Below are positions 54,082 through 62,069 of a DNA stretch of 64,000 nucleotides, one piece after another; the stretch's first letter is position 1; every line of letters starts with the position of its first letter. This stretch comes from an uncultured Bacteroidota bacterium (GTDB taxonomy: Bacteria; Bacteroidota; Bacteroidia; UKL13-3), in assembly GCA_903850915.1 (NCBI GenBank), contig CAINMV010000029.1, positions 1 through 64,000 on the forward strand. Reading direction: 5' to 3'. The notes below the pieces were generated by a model. That model was not told the origin of the DNA, did not search any database, and saw only the letters and a program-made list of their open reading frames with translations. The position numbers were made by a program, and so were the translations under genes.

Positions 54082-55463
54082 AGTCTTTCAAATTTCGCCT
54101 GAAAGAATCTTAAATATTTTGGTTCGTAAATCATCTTCAATCCCTTTATCGATTTCCTTCTTTCGAATACGGCAGCAGTTGATTCGGCAATCACATCCAT
54201 GTGGGCTTGTGTATAAACACGTCGAGGGATGGTAAAGCGCACCAACTCAAGTTTGGGATAATAATTATCACCATTAGCCTTACGTCCAGCCGAAACTATT
54301 CCACGTTCCATAGTGCGAACGCCAGAGTCGATGTAAATTTCAGCTGCCAAAGCTTGTGCTGGAAACTGGTCTTGTGTTAAATGAGGAAGAAAGGATTTGG
54401 CGTCAACAAAGATGCCATGCCCGCCAATTGGTTTCACAATTGGAACTCCATATTCAATCATGCGTTCTCCAAGATATTCAACTTGACCAACACGCGCACG
54501 TTGATGGTTGTCATCCAAACTTTCTTCAATACCAATTGCTATCGCCTCCATATCTCGTCCGGCCAATCCGCCATAGGTATGCAAACCTTCATATACCACA
54601 ACCATATTACGTGCTTCTTCGTAAACATCCCACTCATTGGTTGCCATAAATCCACCAATATTTACAAGAGCATCCTTCTTCGCACTCATGGTGGCTCCGT
54701 CCGTTAATGAGCAAATTTCCATTACAATTTGCGCAACTGTTTTTTTATCATATCCTTTTTCACGCTGTTGAATAAAATAAGCATTTTCAGCCACACGCGT
54801 CATATCATGAATAATACGAATGCCTTGTTTTTTAGTGTACGCTCTTAATTCTTTTAAGTTTGCCATACTAATTGGCTGACCTCCAGCCATATTTACATTC
54901 GTGGCAATACTTACATATGGAATTCGTTTAGCTCCATATTTCTTAACCACCTTCTCCAATTTCGCTAAATCAACATTCCCTTTAAATGGATGCAAATTCA
55001 ATGGATCGTGGGCTTCATCAATTATAATATCGGTAAACAATCCACCAGCAAGTTCTTGATGCAAACGGGTAGTTGTGAAATACATATTTCCTGGTACCAC
55101 ATCACCTTTTTTGATTAATATTTTGGATAAAATATTCTCAGCACCTCGACCTTGATGGGTTGGTATGATATATTTATAGCCATAATGCTTTTGTATGGCG
55201 GCTTCAAATTTATAATAACTCTTACTTCCAGCATAGGCTTCATCTCCTTGCATCAGACTACCCCATTGGGCATCACTCATGGCATTGGTACCACTATCGG
55301 TTAGAAGATCGATATACACATCCTCAGACTTTAATAAGAACGTATTGAAACCAGCCTCTTTAATAGCTTTAACACGTTGTTGTTTGGTTGTCATTTTTAA
55401 CAATTCAACCATTTTCATTTTGTAGGGCTCTGCCCATGAACGCTTGACAATTTTGGAACTCAT
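54078..55463 (-). CDS. tpl: Tyrosine phenol-lyase
   Basis: A 461-residue fold-type I PLP enzyme of the beta-eliminating lyase family. The PLP lysine is in MSAKKDALVNIGG. GNMYFTTTR, TMERGIVSAG and the C-terminal LRFFQAKFERL match tyrosine phenol-lyase. In the Citrobacter enzyme the Arg in MERG (Arg381) and the Phe in RFF (Phe448) define tyrosine specificity, and both are present. The reaction is tyrosine to phenol, pyruvate and ammonia. It follows the tryptophanase gene by 39 bp. Confidence 0.88.
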   Translation of the reverse strand: MSSKIVKRSWAEPYKMKMVELLKMTTKQQRVKAIKEAGFNTFLLKSEDVYIDLLTDSGTNAMSDAQWGSLMQGDEAYAGSKSYYKFEAAIQKHYGYKYIIPTHQGRGAENILSKILIKKGDVVPGNMYFTTTRLHQELAGGLFTDIIIDEAHDPLNLHPFKGNVDLAKLEKVVKKYGAKRIPYVSIATNVNMAGGQPISMANLKELRAYTKKQGIRIIHDMTRVAENAYFIQQREKGYDKKTVAQIVMEICSLTDGATMSAKKDALVNIGGFMATNEWDVYEEARNMVVVYEGLHTYGGLAGRDMEAIAIGIEESLDDNHQRARVGQVEYLGERMIEYGVPIVKPIGGHGIFVDAKSFLPHLTQDQFPAQALAAEIYIDSGVRTMERGIVSAGRKANGDNYYPKLELVRFTIPRRVYTQAHMDVIAESTAAVFERRKSIKGLKMIYEPKYLRFFQAKFERL

Positions 55464-55502
55464 ATATTTTAAATTTAAGATTATTGATTACGTTGAATAG
55501 AA

Positions 55503-56885
55503 TTATATTTTCTCGAAATGAGCGGTAAAATGCCTTAAAAATTGAGGTTCATATGTTATTTTATAACCTTTAGTTTGATTTCGCATTTCAAGAATATCAT
55601 CGAACACATCCAAAACAAAATCGATGTGACTTTGTGTGTATACCCTGCGCGGAATAGCCAAACGAACCAACTCATTCGGCGCTGGAATTAATTTTCCTGC
55701 TTCATCATACTTTCCAAACATTACACTTCCTACCTCTACACATCGAATGCCACCTTTAATATATAAATCACATACAAGAGCTTGTCCAGGATATTGATCC
55801 ACCGGAATGTTAGAATATAATTTTTTAGCATCAACATAAACCGCATGGCCTCCAATTGGCCAAACTACAGGTATTCCTTTAGCCTTTAAGTGTTCCCCAA
55901 GATAAGCCGTACTTCGAATTCTGTAATGCAAGTAATCCGCATCAAACACTTCTTTTAAGCCAATTGCTAAAGCCTCCATATCTCTACCTGCTAAACCACC
56001 ATAGGTAGTAAATCCTTCTGATATGATTAGTAGATTCTTGCACTTTACCGAAAGCACTTCATCCTTCATGGTTAGCAACCCACCGATATTAACCAGGCCA
56101 TCTTTTTTTGCACTCATTATAAAAGCATCACCCAACCTTAACATTTCTTTAGCGATTTCTTCGTAGGTGTAATTTTCAAAACCAGCTTCACGATGCTTAA
56201 TGAAATAGGCATTTTCGGCAATACGGCAACCATCAATAACGAGTAATAAATTATTTTCGTCACAAATTTTACGTAACTCCTTAACATTAGCCATGCTTAC
56301 TGGCTGCCCTCCAGCAGAGTTATTTGTAACTGTAATGATTACCGCTGCAATATTTTCTTTACCATATTGTTTAATTAATAAAGGTAGTTTTTCTAAATCC
56401 ATATCCCCTTTAAAAGGCAGATCCACCTCTGGGTCTTGGGCTTCAGCATAAATAATATCGATGGCGGTAGCACCAGTAAATTCGATGTTTGCACGGGTAG
56501 TATCAAAATGTGTGTTGCTAATAAAAACTTTGTCTTTTCCGCCTAAGATGCTATATAAAATCCGTTCGGCAGCTCGTCCTTGATGCGTTGGAAGGATATA
56601 TGGCATTCCCGTAAGATCCTTTACTACACGTTCTAAATGCTCCCAACTGCGAGCTCCTGCATAACTTTCATCGCCACTCATTATACCTGCCCATTGTTTA
56701 TCGCTCATCGCCCCTGTTCCACTATCTGTTAATAAATCAATAAAAACATCATCGGATCGAAGAAGAAAAGGGTTATAGCCAGCTTGCCTCAATGCACCTA
56801 AACGATAAGCTTCTGAGGTAGCTTTTAAAGGTTCAACCATCTTAATCTTAAATGGCTCTGTTAACGTACGTTCTTTAGTACTCAT
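55503..56885 (-). CDS. tnaA: Tryptophanase
   Basis: A 460-residue paralogue of its downstream neighbour. The PLP lysine lies in MSAKKDGLVNIGG. Specificity positions are tryptophanase-like: CVEVGS where tyrosine phenol-lyase has MERG, and LRHFTAHFEKI with His where that enzyme has Phe. SNTHFDTTR resembles the E. coli FFDTTQ loop. It converts tryptophan to indole, pyruvate and ammonia. Its start overlaps the nadB stop (ATGA). No tnaC-like leader or tnaB permease is seen. Confidence 0.88.
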   Translation of the reverse strand: MSTKERTLTEPFKIKMVEPLKATSEAYRLGALRQAGYNPFLLRSDDVFIDLLTDSGTGAMSDKQWAGIMSGDESYAGARSWEHLERVVKDLTGMPYILPTHQGRAAERILYSILGGKDKVFISNTHFDTTRANIEFTGATAIDIIYAEAQDPEVDLPFKGDMDLEKLPLLIKQYGKENIAAVIITVTNNSAGGQPVSMANVKELRKICDENNLLLVIDGCRIAENAYFIKHREAGFENYTYEEIAKEMLRLGDAFIMSAKKDGLVNIGGLLTMKDEVLSVKCKNLLIISEGFTTYGGLAGRDMEALAIGLKEVFDADYLHYRIRSTAYLGEHLKAKGIPVVWPIGGHAVYVDAKKLYSNIPVDQYPGQALVCDLYIKGGIRCVEVGSVMFGKYDEAGKLIPAPNELVRLAIPRRVYTQSHIDFVLDVFDDILEMRNQTKGYKITYEPQFLRHFTAHFEKI

Positions 56886-58423
56886 ATATATATTTCTTCT
56901 ATTTGTAATTTATTTAAATCCTTCATCTGGCTTTGTATATCTTCCAAGATAAGGATAGCTGTTTGTGCCATATTTCTTAGATTCAACAATTCTACAGAAT
57001 AGTGTTGGTCCGCTACTTCCTTCTCTGCCAATCGGCATATTTGGGAAAGAAATTGAATTGCCTCATTCTGATTCTCCTTTTCATTGGAAAAAAAATTGGC
57101 GCTCATTAATTTCTTTATTTTGTGATAAAGTGGTTGAATTTGTTTGTTGTTGCACTCAAAAACTTCTTTTTTCTGATAATCAATATTTTGTATTGTGCTT
57201 CTTTCTGTATTTATGACATCGGTAATTTTAATTGCAGCATTACGAGCATAAACCAAGGCTTCAAGTAATGAATTTGATGCCAATCGATTAGTGCCATGAA
57301 GCCCAGTGCATGATACTTCGCCTATAGCATACAATCCAGCAATATTGGTTTCGGCATTGGCATCAACTATTACACCACCACACTGATAATGCGCAGAAGG
57401 CACTATTGGTATTAATTGCTTTTTGAAATCATATCCATACAAAGCAAGGTGCTGGGTAATTTGCGGAAAATGATTTTCACATATCGATGGATCCAAGTGA
57501 CGTAAATCAAGATAAACAAAGTCAGTCTCGTCTTTCTCCATTTGCTTGTGAATGGCAGCACATACAATGTCGCGAGTTGCTAGTTCACCTCTTTTATCAA
57601 ATTGAAAAAGAAAACGACACCCTTCCTTATCTAAAATATGTGCGCCAAACCCTCTTATAGCTTCAGAAATCAAAAACGAAACTATACTTTCGTTAGCTTC
57701 ATATAAAGCAGTTGGATGAAACTGAACAAAACGCATGTTTTTAATTTTAGCCCCAGCACGTTTTGCAATTGCATAACCATCACCAGTTGCTACGGCTGGG
57801 TTTGTGGTATTGCGATAAACTTGCCCACAACCTCCAGAAGCTAATATTGTAAATGACGCTACTAGTGAAGAAATTGATTGGCTTGCTTGTTCAAAAAGAT
57901 AGGCTCCAGCACAATGACTGATTCCATTAACAGAAGTAATAATTAAGTCGACCACCGTATGATTGTCGTATATCTTTATTTTTTTACGACTTCGAACTTG
58001 TTCTAAAAGCACAGATTCAATTTCAAAGCCAGTTTTATCTTTATGATGAACAATTCTATTGGTAGAATGTCCACCCTCTAAACCAAGGTCAAAATCGTGG
58101 TGCTTATCTTGATCAAAAGTTACACCTAAAGCGACCAACTCACGAATACACTCGGGAGCTTGGCGCACCACCATCTCAACTACTTTTTCATCGCATAATC
58201 CACCACCACTTTTTATGGTGTCGTGAATATGATCTTCGTAGGAATCGTTAATTTTATTCATTACCGCTGCAATACCGCCCTGTGCATATCGAGTATTGCT
58301 ATCAGATGCATTGGCTTTGGTAAGTATAATAATATCTAATTCTGGGTTGAGATTGTTAAGCTTTACTGCGGCCGACAAACCAGCTATTCCAGAACCTATA
58401 ATTAATATATCGGTCGTCTTCAT
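56882..58423 (-). CDS. nadB: L-aspartate oxidase
   Basis: A 513-residue FAD enzyme. The dinucleotide motif IGSGIAGLSAAVKL is at residue 8, SDSNTRYAQGGIAAV at about 43, and HPTALYEAN, the arginine-containing active-site region and GEVSCTGLHGTNRLASNSL near 365-385. NadB oxidises aspartate to iminoaspartate and can use oxygen or fumarate as acceptor. It is encoded 3 bp after nadA, the enzyme that uses its unstable product. Confidence 0.95.
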   Translation of the reverse strand: MKTTDILIIGSGIAGLSAAVKLNNLNPELDIIILTKANASDSNTRYAQGGIAAVMNKINDSYEDHIHDTIKSGGGLCDEKVVEMVVRQAPECIRELVALGVTFDQDKHHDFDLGLEGGHSTNRIVHHKDKTGFEIESVLLEQVRSRKKIKIYDNHTVVDLIITSVNGISHCAGAYLFEQASQSISSLVASFTILASGGCGQVYRNTTNPAVATGDGYAIAKRAGAKIKNMRFVQFHPTALYEANESIVSFLISEAIRGFGAHILDKEGCRFLFQFDKRGELATRDIVCAAIHKQMEKDETDFVYLDLRHLDPSICENHFPQITQHLALYGYDFKKQLIPIVPSAHYQCGGVIVDANAETNIAGLYAIGEVSCTGLHGTNRLASNSLLEALVYARNAAIKITDVINTERSTIQNIDYQKKEVFECNNKQIQPLYHKIKKLMSANFFSNEKENQNEAIQFLSQICRLAEKEVADQHYSVELLNLRNMAQTAILILEDIQSQMKDLNKLQIEEIYI

Positions 58424-58426
58424 AAT

Positions 58427-59374
58427 TTATTTAGATAATTCAAACATATGCTCAAGTGGCACTAGTGCTTTGGAAATTAGTATAGCATCTAACGTTATTT
58501 CTGGTGATTCATTTAGCAGACATTCATACAACTTTTGCATCGTATTCATTTTCATGTACGGGCATTCACTACATGCACAGGTATTATTTTCCTTTGCGGG
58601 AACCGGGATAAGTATTTTATCTGGAACCTCCTTCATCATTTGATGTAATATTCCGGCTTCGGTAGCAATTAAAAACTCTTGGCATAAATCGGACTTTACA
58701 AAATCGAGCATTGCTGAGGTTGAGCCAATAAAATGAGCCAATCGTAGGATGTTGGTTTCAGACTCTGGATGGGCAACTACTTTAGCGTTGGGATGTTTTT
58801 TTTGCAAGGCCACCAACTTCTCAAACGAGAACGCCTCATGAACCATGCATGCACCATCCCACAATAACAAATTTCGACCAGTAACCTCTATTAGATACTT
58901 ACCAAGATTACGATCTGGTGAAAATAAAATAGGCTGATCTTTAGGGATAGATTCAATAATTTTTCGTGCATTGGAGGAAGTACAAATAATATCACTTAAA
59001 GCTTTAACCTCTGCAGAGCAATTTATATATGTAACCGCCAAATAACCTGGATGTTTCGCTCGAAAAACCTCAAAATCGGCAGCATTGCATGATTCGGATA
59101 AAGAACAACCCGCATTTAAATCAGGGAGAAGCACTTTCTTTGATGGGTTGACAATTTTGGCAGTTTCGGCCATAAAATGAACACCAGCAAATACAATAAT
59201 ATTAGCATCAGTTCCAGCAGCTTGTTTCGATAGCGCTAAGCTATCTCCAACAAAATCGGCAATCTCCTGAATTGCACCTACTTGATAATAATGTGCAAGA
59301 ATAACGGCATTTTTTTCTTTCTTCAAACGAAGAATCTCCTCCTTATAATCCACATTTTCATCGATTTTTGACAT
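58427..59374 (-). CDS. nadA: Quinolinate synthase
   Basis: A 315-residue enzyme that condenses iminoaspartate with dihydroxyacetone phosphate. The three Cys for its [4Fe-4S] cluster are recognisable in NAGCSLSESC, TYINCSAEVKA and CACSECPYMKM. The N-terminal VILAHYYQVGAIQEIADFVG and FAGVHFMAETAKI are family hallmarks. The cluster is sensitive to oxygen and NO, which may explain its place in an operon with NO-detoxifying genes. It lies 9 bp downstream of the barrel-protein gene. Confidence 0.95.
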   Translation of the reverse strand: MSKIDENVDYKEEILRLKKEKNAVILAHYYQVGAIQEIADFVGDSLALSKQAAGTDANIIVFAGVHFMAETAKIVNPSKKVLLPDLNAGCSLSESCNAADFEVFRAKHPGYLAVTYINCSAEVKALSDIICTSSNARKIIESIPKDQPILFSPDRNLGKYLIEVTGRNLLLWDGACMVHEAFSFEKLVALQKKHPNAKVVAHPESETNILRLAHFIGSTSAMLDFVKSDLCQEFLIATEAGILHQMMKEVPDKILIPVPAKENNTCACSECPYMKMNTMQKLYECLLNESPEITLDAILISKALVPLEHMFELSK

Positions 59375-59383
59375 AATTGACTT

Positions 59384-61198
59384 CTATCCTTTTGCCGGAA
59401 CTACAGGAATTATAAGTTTATTTAATGTTTCGCGAATGCTATCCAGCATCTGTAAGTTTTGCTTTTGGAATGCCACATCTACCACCTTAACTTTCTCAAA
59501 TAATGATTCGTAATATTGAATTCCGTCTATCAAGTTATTCTTAAAGGTTTGCAGATAGGTTGATTTTTTAGCCGATATTTCGTTCAAACTTTTATTGAAT
59601 TCTTCTTTTATAAAATCAACATAAAGTTCTAATTCATTAATAAAAAAAGATGGTCGGTTTAAATTATTCAATAAGTTCATTCTCCCATAAATATGATCCA
59701 CCATTTGTTTCAAAGAGAAAACTCCAGAAAAATAAGCTAGATTTGGACCAGGGCAAATGGTTACAGCCGATAATTGATGTGAAGGAGTAACATGATTTAT
59801 TAAAAGTGCTGGAGCTCCTAGGCCTTCGCACAAACAATCTTTTTCTTCTAACTTCGCTATCTCTACTTTTAACAATTGCTCATCTAAAATCTCATTTTGC
59901 AGTTGTTCGATTTTTAATTTCTGATACTGACGAGAGGCCGTGCAAATTGGCTTTTCAGTGAATTCTGTATTAGATGATAAATACTTCTTATAGCAAGGAC
60001 TTCCAGGTCGATTACGGTCGATTCTTTCTTTACGTTGTAATTCCGAGCTACTTGGTCGGAAATTATTAAACGGAACCCCTAGCGGTGATGCATTGCTCAG
60101 ATAATAGTCATCTTTCTTTGCAACTGCTAGTTTTGCTAAAGTTTCTTTATCAACATTAGTTGCTTCCGGAACCAACAAAAACGGACTTCCCCAGCCCGTA
60201 GCATCTAAATTAAAGTACTCTAACAGCAAATTATTTTCTATGGATGTCCCAATACCACCTTGCGCAGTAATCATAGTAACGGGCATGCTTTTAAAGGTTA
60301 TTTTATTCGACAACTTTAATGCTGCATTACATTCAGAAAGCAACTCTTGAAAAAGCTCATCACGTTTATCTTTAAACTCTTGAAGAATTGGGCCAAGTAA
60401 CATTCCATTCGAGATAAATGCATGTCCACCGCAATTTATTCCTGATTCAATTCGAAATTCAGAAATCCATAAACCTTTCTTAGCTAAATACTTGCCTTGT
60501 ATCAAGGCAGATCTATAATCACTTACCTTTAATACTATCTTCTTTTTTATATTACCATTTTCATCAGGAAAGAAATCATTGAATTTTTCGCAATAGGAAT
60601 ATAATCTTGGATTTAAACCAGCCGAAAAAATAATTTTAGATGACAAATCACTATTTGCATATCCACGGAAGGCAGCAAGGGCATCACAGAACTCTATTGG
60701 AAGAGCATTCCCATCTCCATCGTAATTTGTTTTATCCAATTTAGTCATGATGTTTACATCAATAGATCCGGGTATAATAAAATCACGAAGCTGCTCTTGA
60801 ATCAACAGCCTATCCTCGTTCGGTGCCATGGAAATTGAATTATATAATTGATGGGCATATGAAGATTCGGGAAGCATCTCAAAATATTTATTTATTTCTT
60901 GATTGGTTTCAAAGTCAGCGACCCTTAACTTAGCTATTTGCTGATTTACAACATTATTTAAAACATTTAAATAAGCAGTGATTCTATTGGCACGGCTATC
61001 ATAATCTTTTGCATGAATTGGCGAAAACACTATACCTTCATTTCTACAGATCACTTCTCTCATACTTTCCACCAATTCGTCCTCAATTATTGAAACAACC
61101 GATGAAATTCCATAACGACCTACCTTTACTGGAGTGTCAATGGTGAAGCCGAGGCCCATCACTGGTATATGGAAAGAATGTGGTGAAGATATATTCAT
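59384..61198 (-). CDS. Nitronate-monooxygenase-like FMN barrel protein with Cys-rich C-terminus
   Basis: A 604-residue protein of unknown function. FHIPVMGLGFTIDTPVKVG opens a TIM barrel. ESGINCGGHAF (compare nitronate monooxygenase EAGGH), TAQGGIGTS and WGSPFLLVPEAT are the flavin-site landmarks of the NMO/2-nitropropane dioxygenase superfamily. A C-terminal region adds Cys in SPCYKK, PICTAS, DCLCEG and TICPGP, perhaps an iron-sulfur site. I chose the ATG at 61198 over an in-frame GTG at 61255, because the promoter box (61228-61235) lies inside the GTG extension. It heads the eight-gene operon. Confidence 0.65.
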   Translation of the reverse strand: MNISSPHSFHIPVMGLGFTIDTPVKVGRYGISSVVSIIEDELVESMREVICRNEGIVFSPIHAKDYDSRANRITAYLNVLNNVVNQQIAKLRVADFETNQEINKYFEMLPESSYAHQLYNSISMAPNEDRLLIQEQLRDFIIPGSIDVNIMTKLDKTNYDGDGNALPIEFCDALAAFRGYANSDLSSKIIFSAGLNPRLYSYCEKFNDFFPDENGNIKKKIVLKVSDYRSALIQGKYLAKKGLWISEFRIESGINCGGHAFISNGMLLGPILQEFKDKRDELFQELLSECNAALKLSNKITFKSMPVTMITAQGGIGTSIENNLLLEYFNLDATGWGSPFLLVPEATNVDKETLAKLAVAKKDDYYLSNASPLGVPFNNFRPSSSELQRKERIDRNRPGSPCYKKYLSSNTEFTEKPICTASRQYQKLKIEQLQNEILDEQLLKVEIAKLEEKDCLCEGLGAPALLINHVTPSHQLSAVTICPGPNLAYFSGVFSLKQMVDHIYGRMNLLNNLNRPSFFINELELYVDFIKEEFNKSLNEISAKKSTYLQTFKNNLIDGIQYYESLFEKVKVVDVAFQKQNLQMLDSIRETLNKLIIPVVPAKG

Positions 61199-61227
61199 GT
61201 ATGATTTAAAGCAATAAAATACTTGGG

Positions 61228-61271
61228 CAAATGTATCTTCATTGTTTTTTTTCACACATGATTAAAGTCAT
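61228..61271 (-). promoter_or_regulatory. Crp/Fnr-type operator and -7 box for the eight-gene operon
   Basis: The palindrome ATGATTAAAGTCAT (61258-61271, centre 61264.5) is followed on the minus strand by TACATTTG at 61235-61228, an exact TAnnTTTG box starting 29.5 bp from the centre. Transcription would begin near 61222, placing the operator near -41.5 and leaving a leader of about 25 nt before the ATG at 61198. Confidence 0.75.
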
Positions 61272-61301
61272 AAACAAAGGAGATTTTAATATTTTTCTTT
61301 G
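61258..61301 (+). promoter_or_regulatory. Crp/Fnr-type operator and divergent -7 box for the fasciclin gene
   Basis: The same palindrome at 61258-61271 serves the plus strand. TTTCTTTG at 61294-61301 (one mismatch to TAnnTTTG) starts 29.5 bp from the operator centre, a mirror image of the minus-strand promoter. Transcription from about 61306 gives a leader of about 20 nt before the ATG at 61326. Confidence 0.65.
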
Positions 61302-61325
61302 AAAGAAAATCTAATCCCATATTCT

Positions 61326-61883
61326 ATGAAAAACCTATTAAAATTATCCACCTTTTGTATCTTTTTGTTAATCGTATCATGTACTTCACAAGGCAGCACT
61401 GAATCATCGGAATCTGCAAATAACAAAGCCTCTGTAGCCGGACAATCTGCTGTGCAGGATAATGTATCAAATCCGAATATAGTTCAAGTAGCGTTAGAAA
61501 GTAAAGATCATACAACATTGGTAACTGCTGTAAAGACAGCTGAACTGGTAGATGTTTTAAGTAATGCGGGCCCGTTCACGGTATTCGCCCCAACTAACGA
61601 AGCGTTCGCTAAACTTCCAGCAGGAACTGTAGAAGGATTATTGAAAGCAGAGAAAAAAGAAACACTAACTGATATTTTACAATATCATGTTTCTGTAGGC
61701 GTTTATAAAGCAGAAAGTTTAAAAGATGGTCAAATACTTGGACAAGTAAATGGAGGCAATATAAAAGTTACCATTGTAGGTGGCAAGATCCTTATCAATG
61801 GAAAGGCTCATATAATTGCTTCAGTACCTGCATCAAATGGCATCATCCATATTATTGATGAAGTATTATTGCCTGCACAATAA
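61326..61883 (+). CDS. Fasciclin-domain lipoprotein
   Basis: A 185-residue protein starting at MKNLLKLST, with lipobox LIVSCTSQ (about Cys19) and a Ser/Asn-rich linker. One fasciclin (FAS1) domain (about 55-185) has TVFAPTNEAFAKLPAGTVE, ILQYHV and GIIHIIDEVLLP. FAS1 domains act in adhesion or binding. The role here is unknown, but it shares its operator with the nitrogen-oxide operon. An upstream TTG at 61299 overlaps the -7 box and is unlikely. A terminator follows at 61907. Confidence 0.85.
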   Translation: MKNLLKLSTFCIFLLIVSCTSQGSTESSESANNKASVAGQSAVQDNVSNPNIVQVALESKDHTTLVTAVKTAELVDVLSNAGPFTVFAPTNEAFAKLPAGTVEGLLKAEKKETLTDILQYHVSVGVYKAESLKDGQILGQVNGGNIKVTIVGGKILINGKAHIIASVPASNGIIHIIDEVLLPAQ

Positions 61884-61906
61884 TTAACAAATAAAATATA
61901 CGTTAT

Positions 61907-61933
61907 AAAAGGCCGTCTTAAGATGGCCTTTTT
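61907..61933 (+). terminator. Intrinsic terminator after the fasciclin gene
   Basis: The stem GGCCGTC/GATGGCC (one G-T pair) with a TTAA loop is flanked by AAAA and followed by a T-run. It lies 24 bp after the fasciclin stop and before the independent RIC promoter. Confidence 0.75.
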
Positions 61934-61997
61934 ATATAAAAACAAAATGAATTTCAAGTAATTAAATAAATATAAAGAAGTTTTAGAAGTATAACTT

Positions 61998-62041
61998 ATG
62001 ATTGAAGTCAGAAATAATAGTATAACAACACGTTAGTTTTG
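61998..62041 (+). promoter_or_regulatory. Crp/Fnr-type operator and -7 box for the RIC gene
   Basis: ATGATTGAAGTCAG at 61998-62011 (TGA-N6-TCA, centre 62004.5) precedes TAGTTTTG at 62034-62041, an exact TAnnTTTG box starting 29.5 bp from the centre. The predicted start near 62046 places the operator at about -41.5 and leaves about 24 nt before the ATG at 62070. Confidence 0.72.
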
Positions 62042-62069
62042 AAGCACAATAAATAATTAATTAAATATC

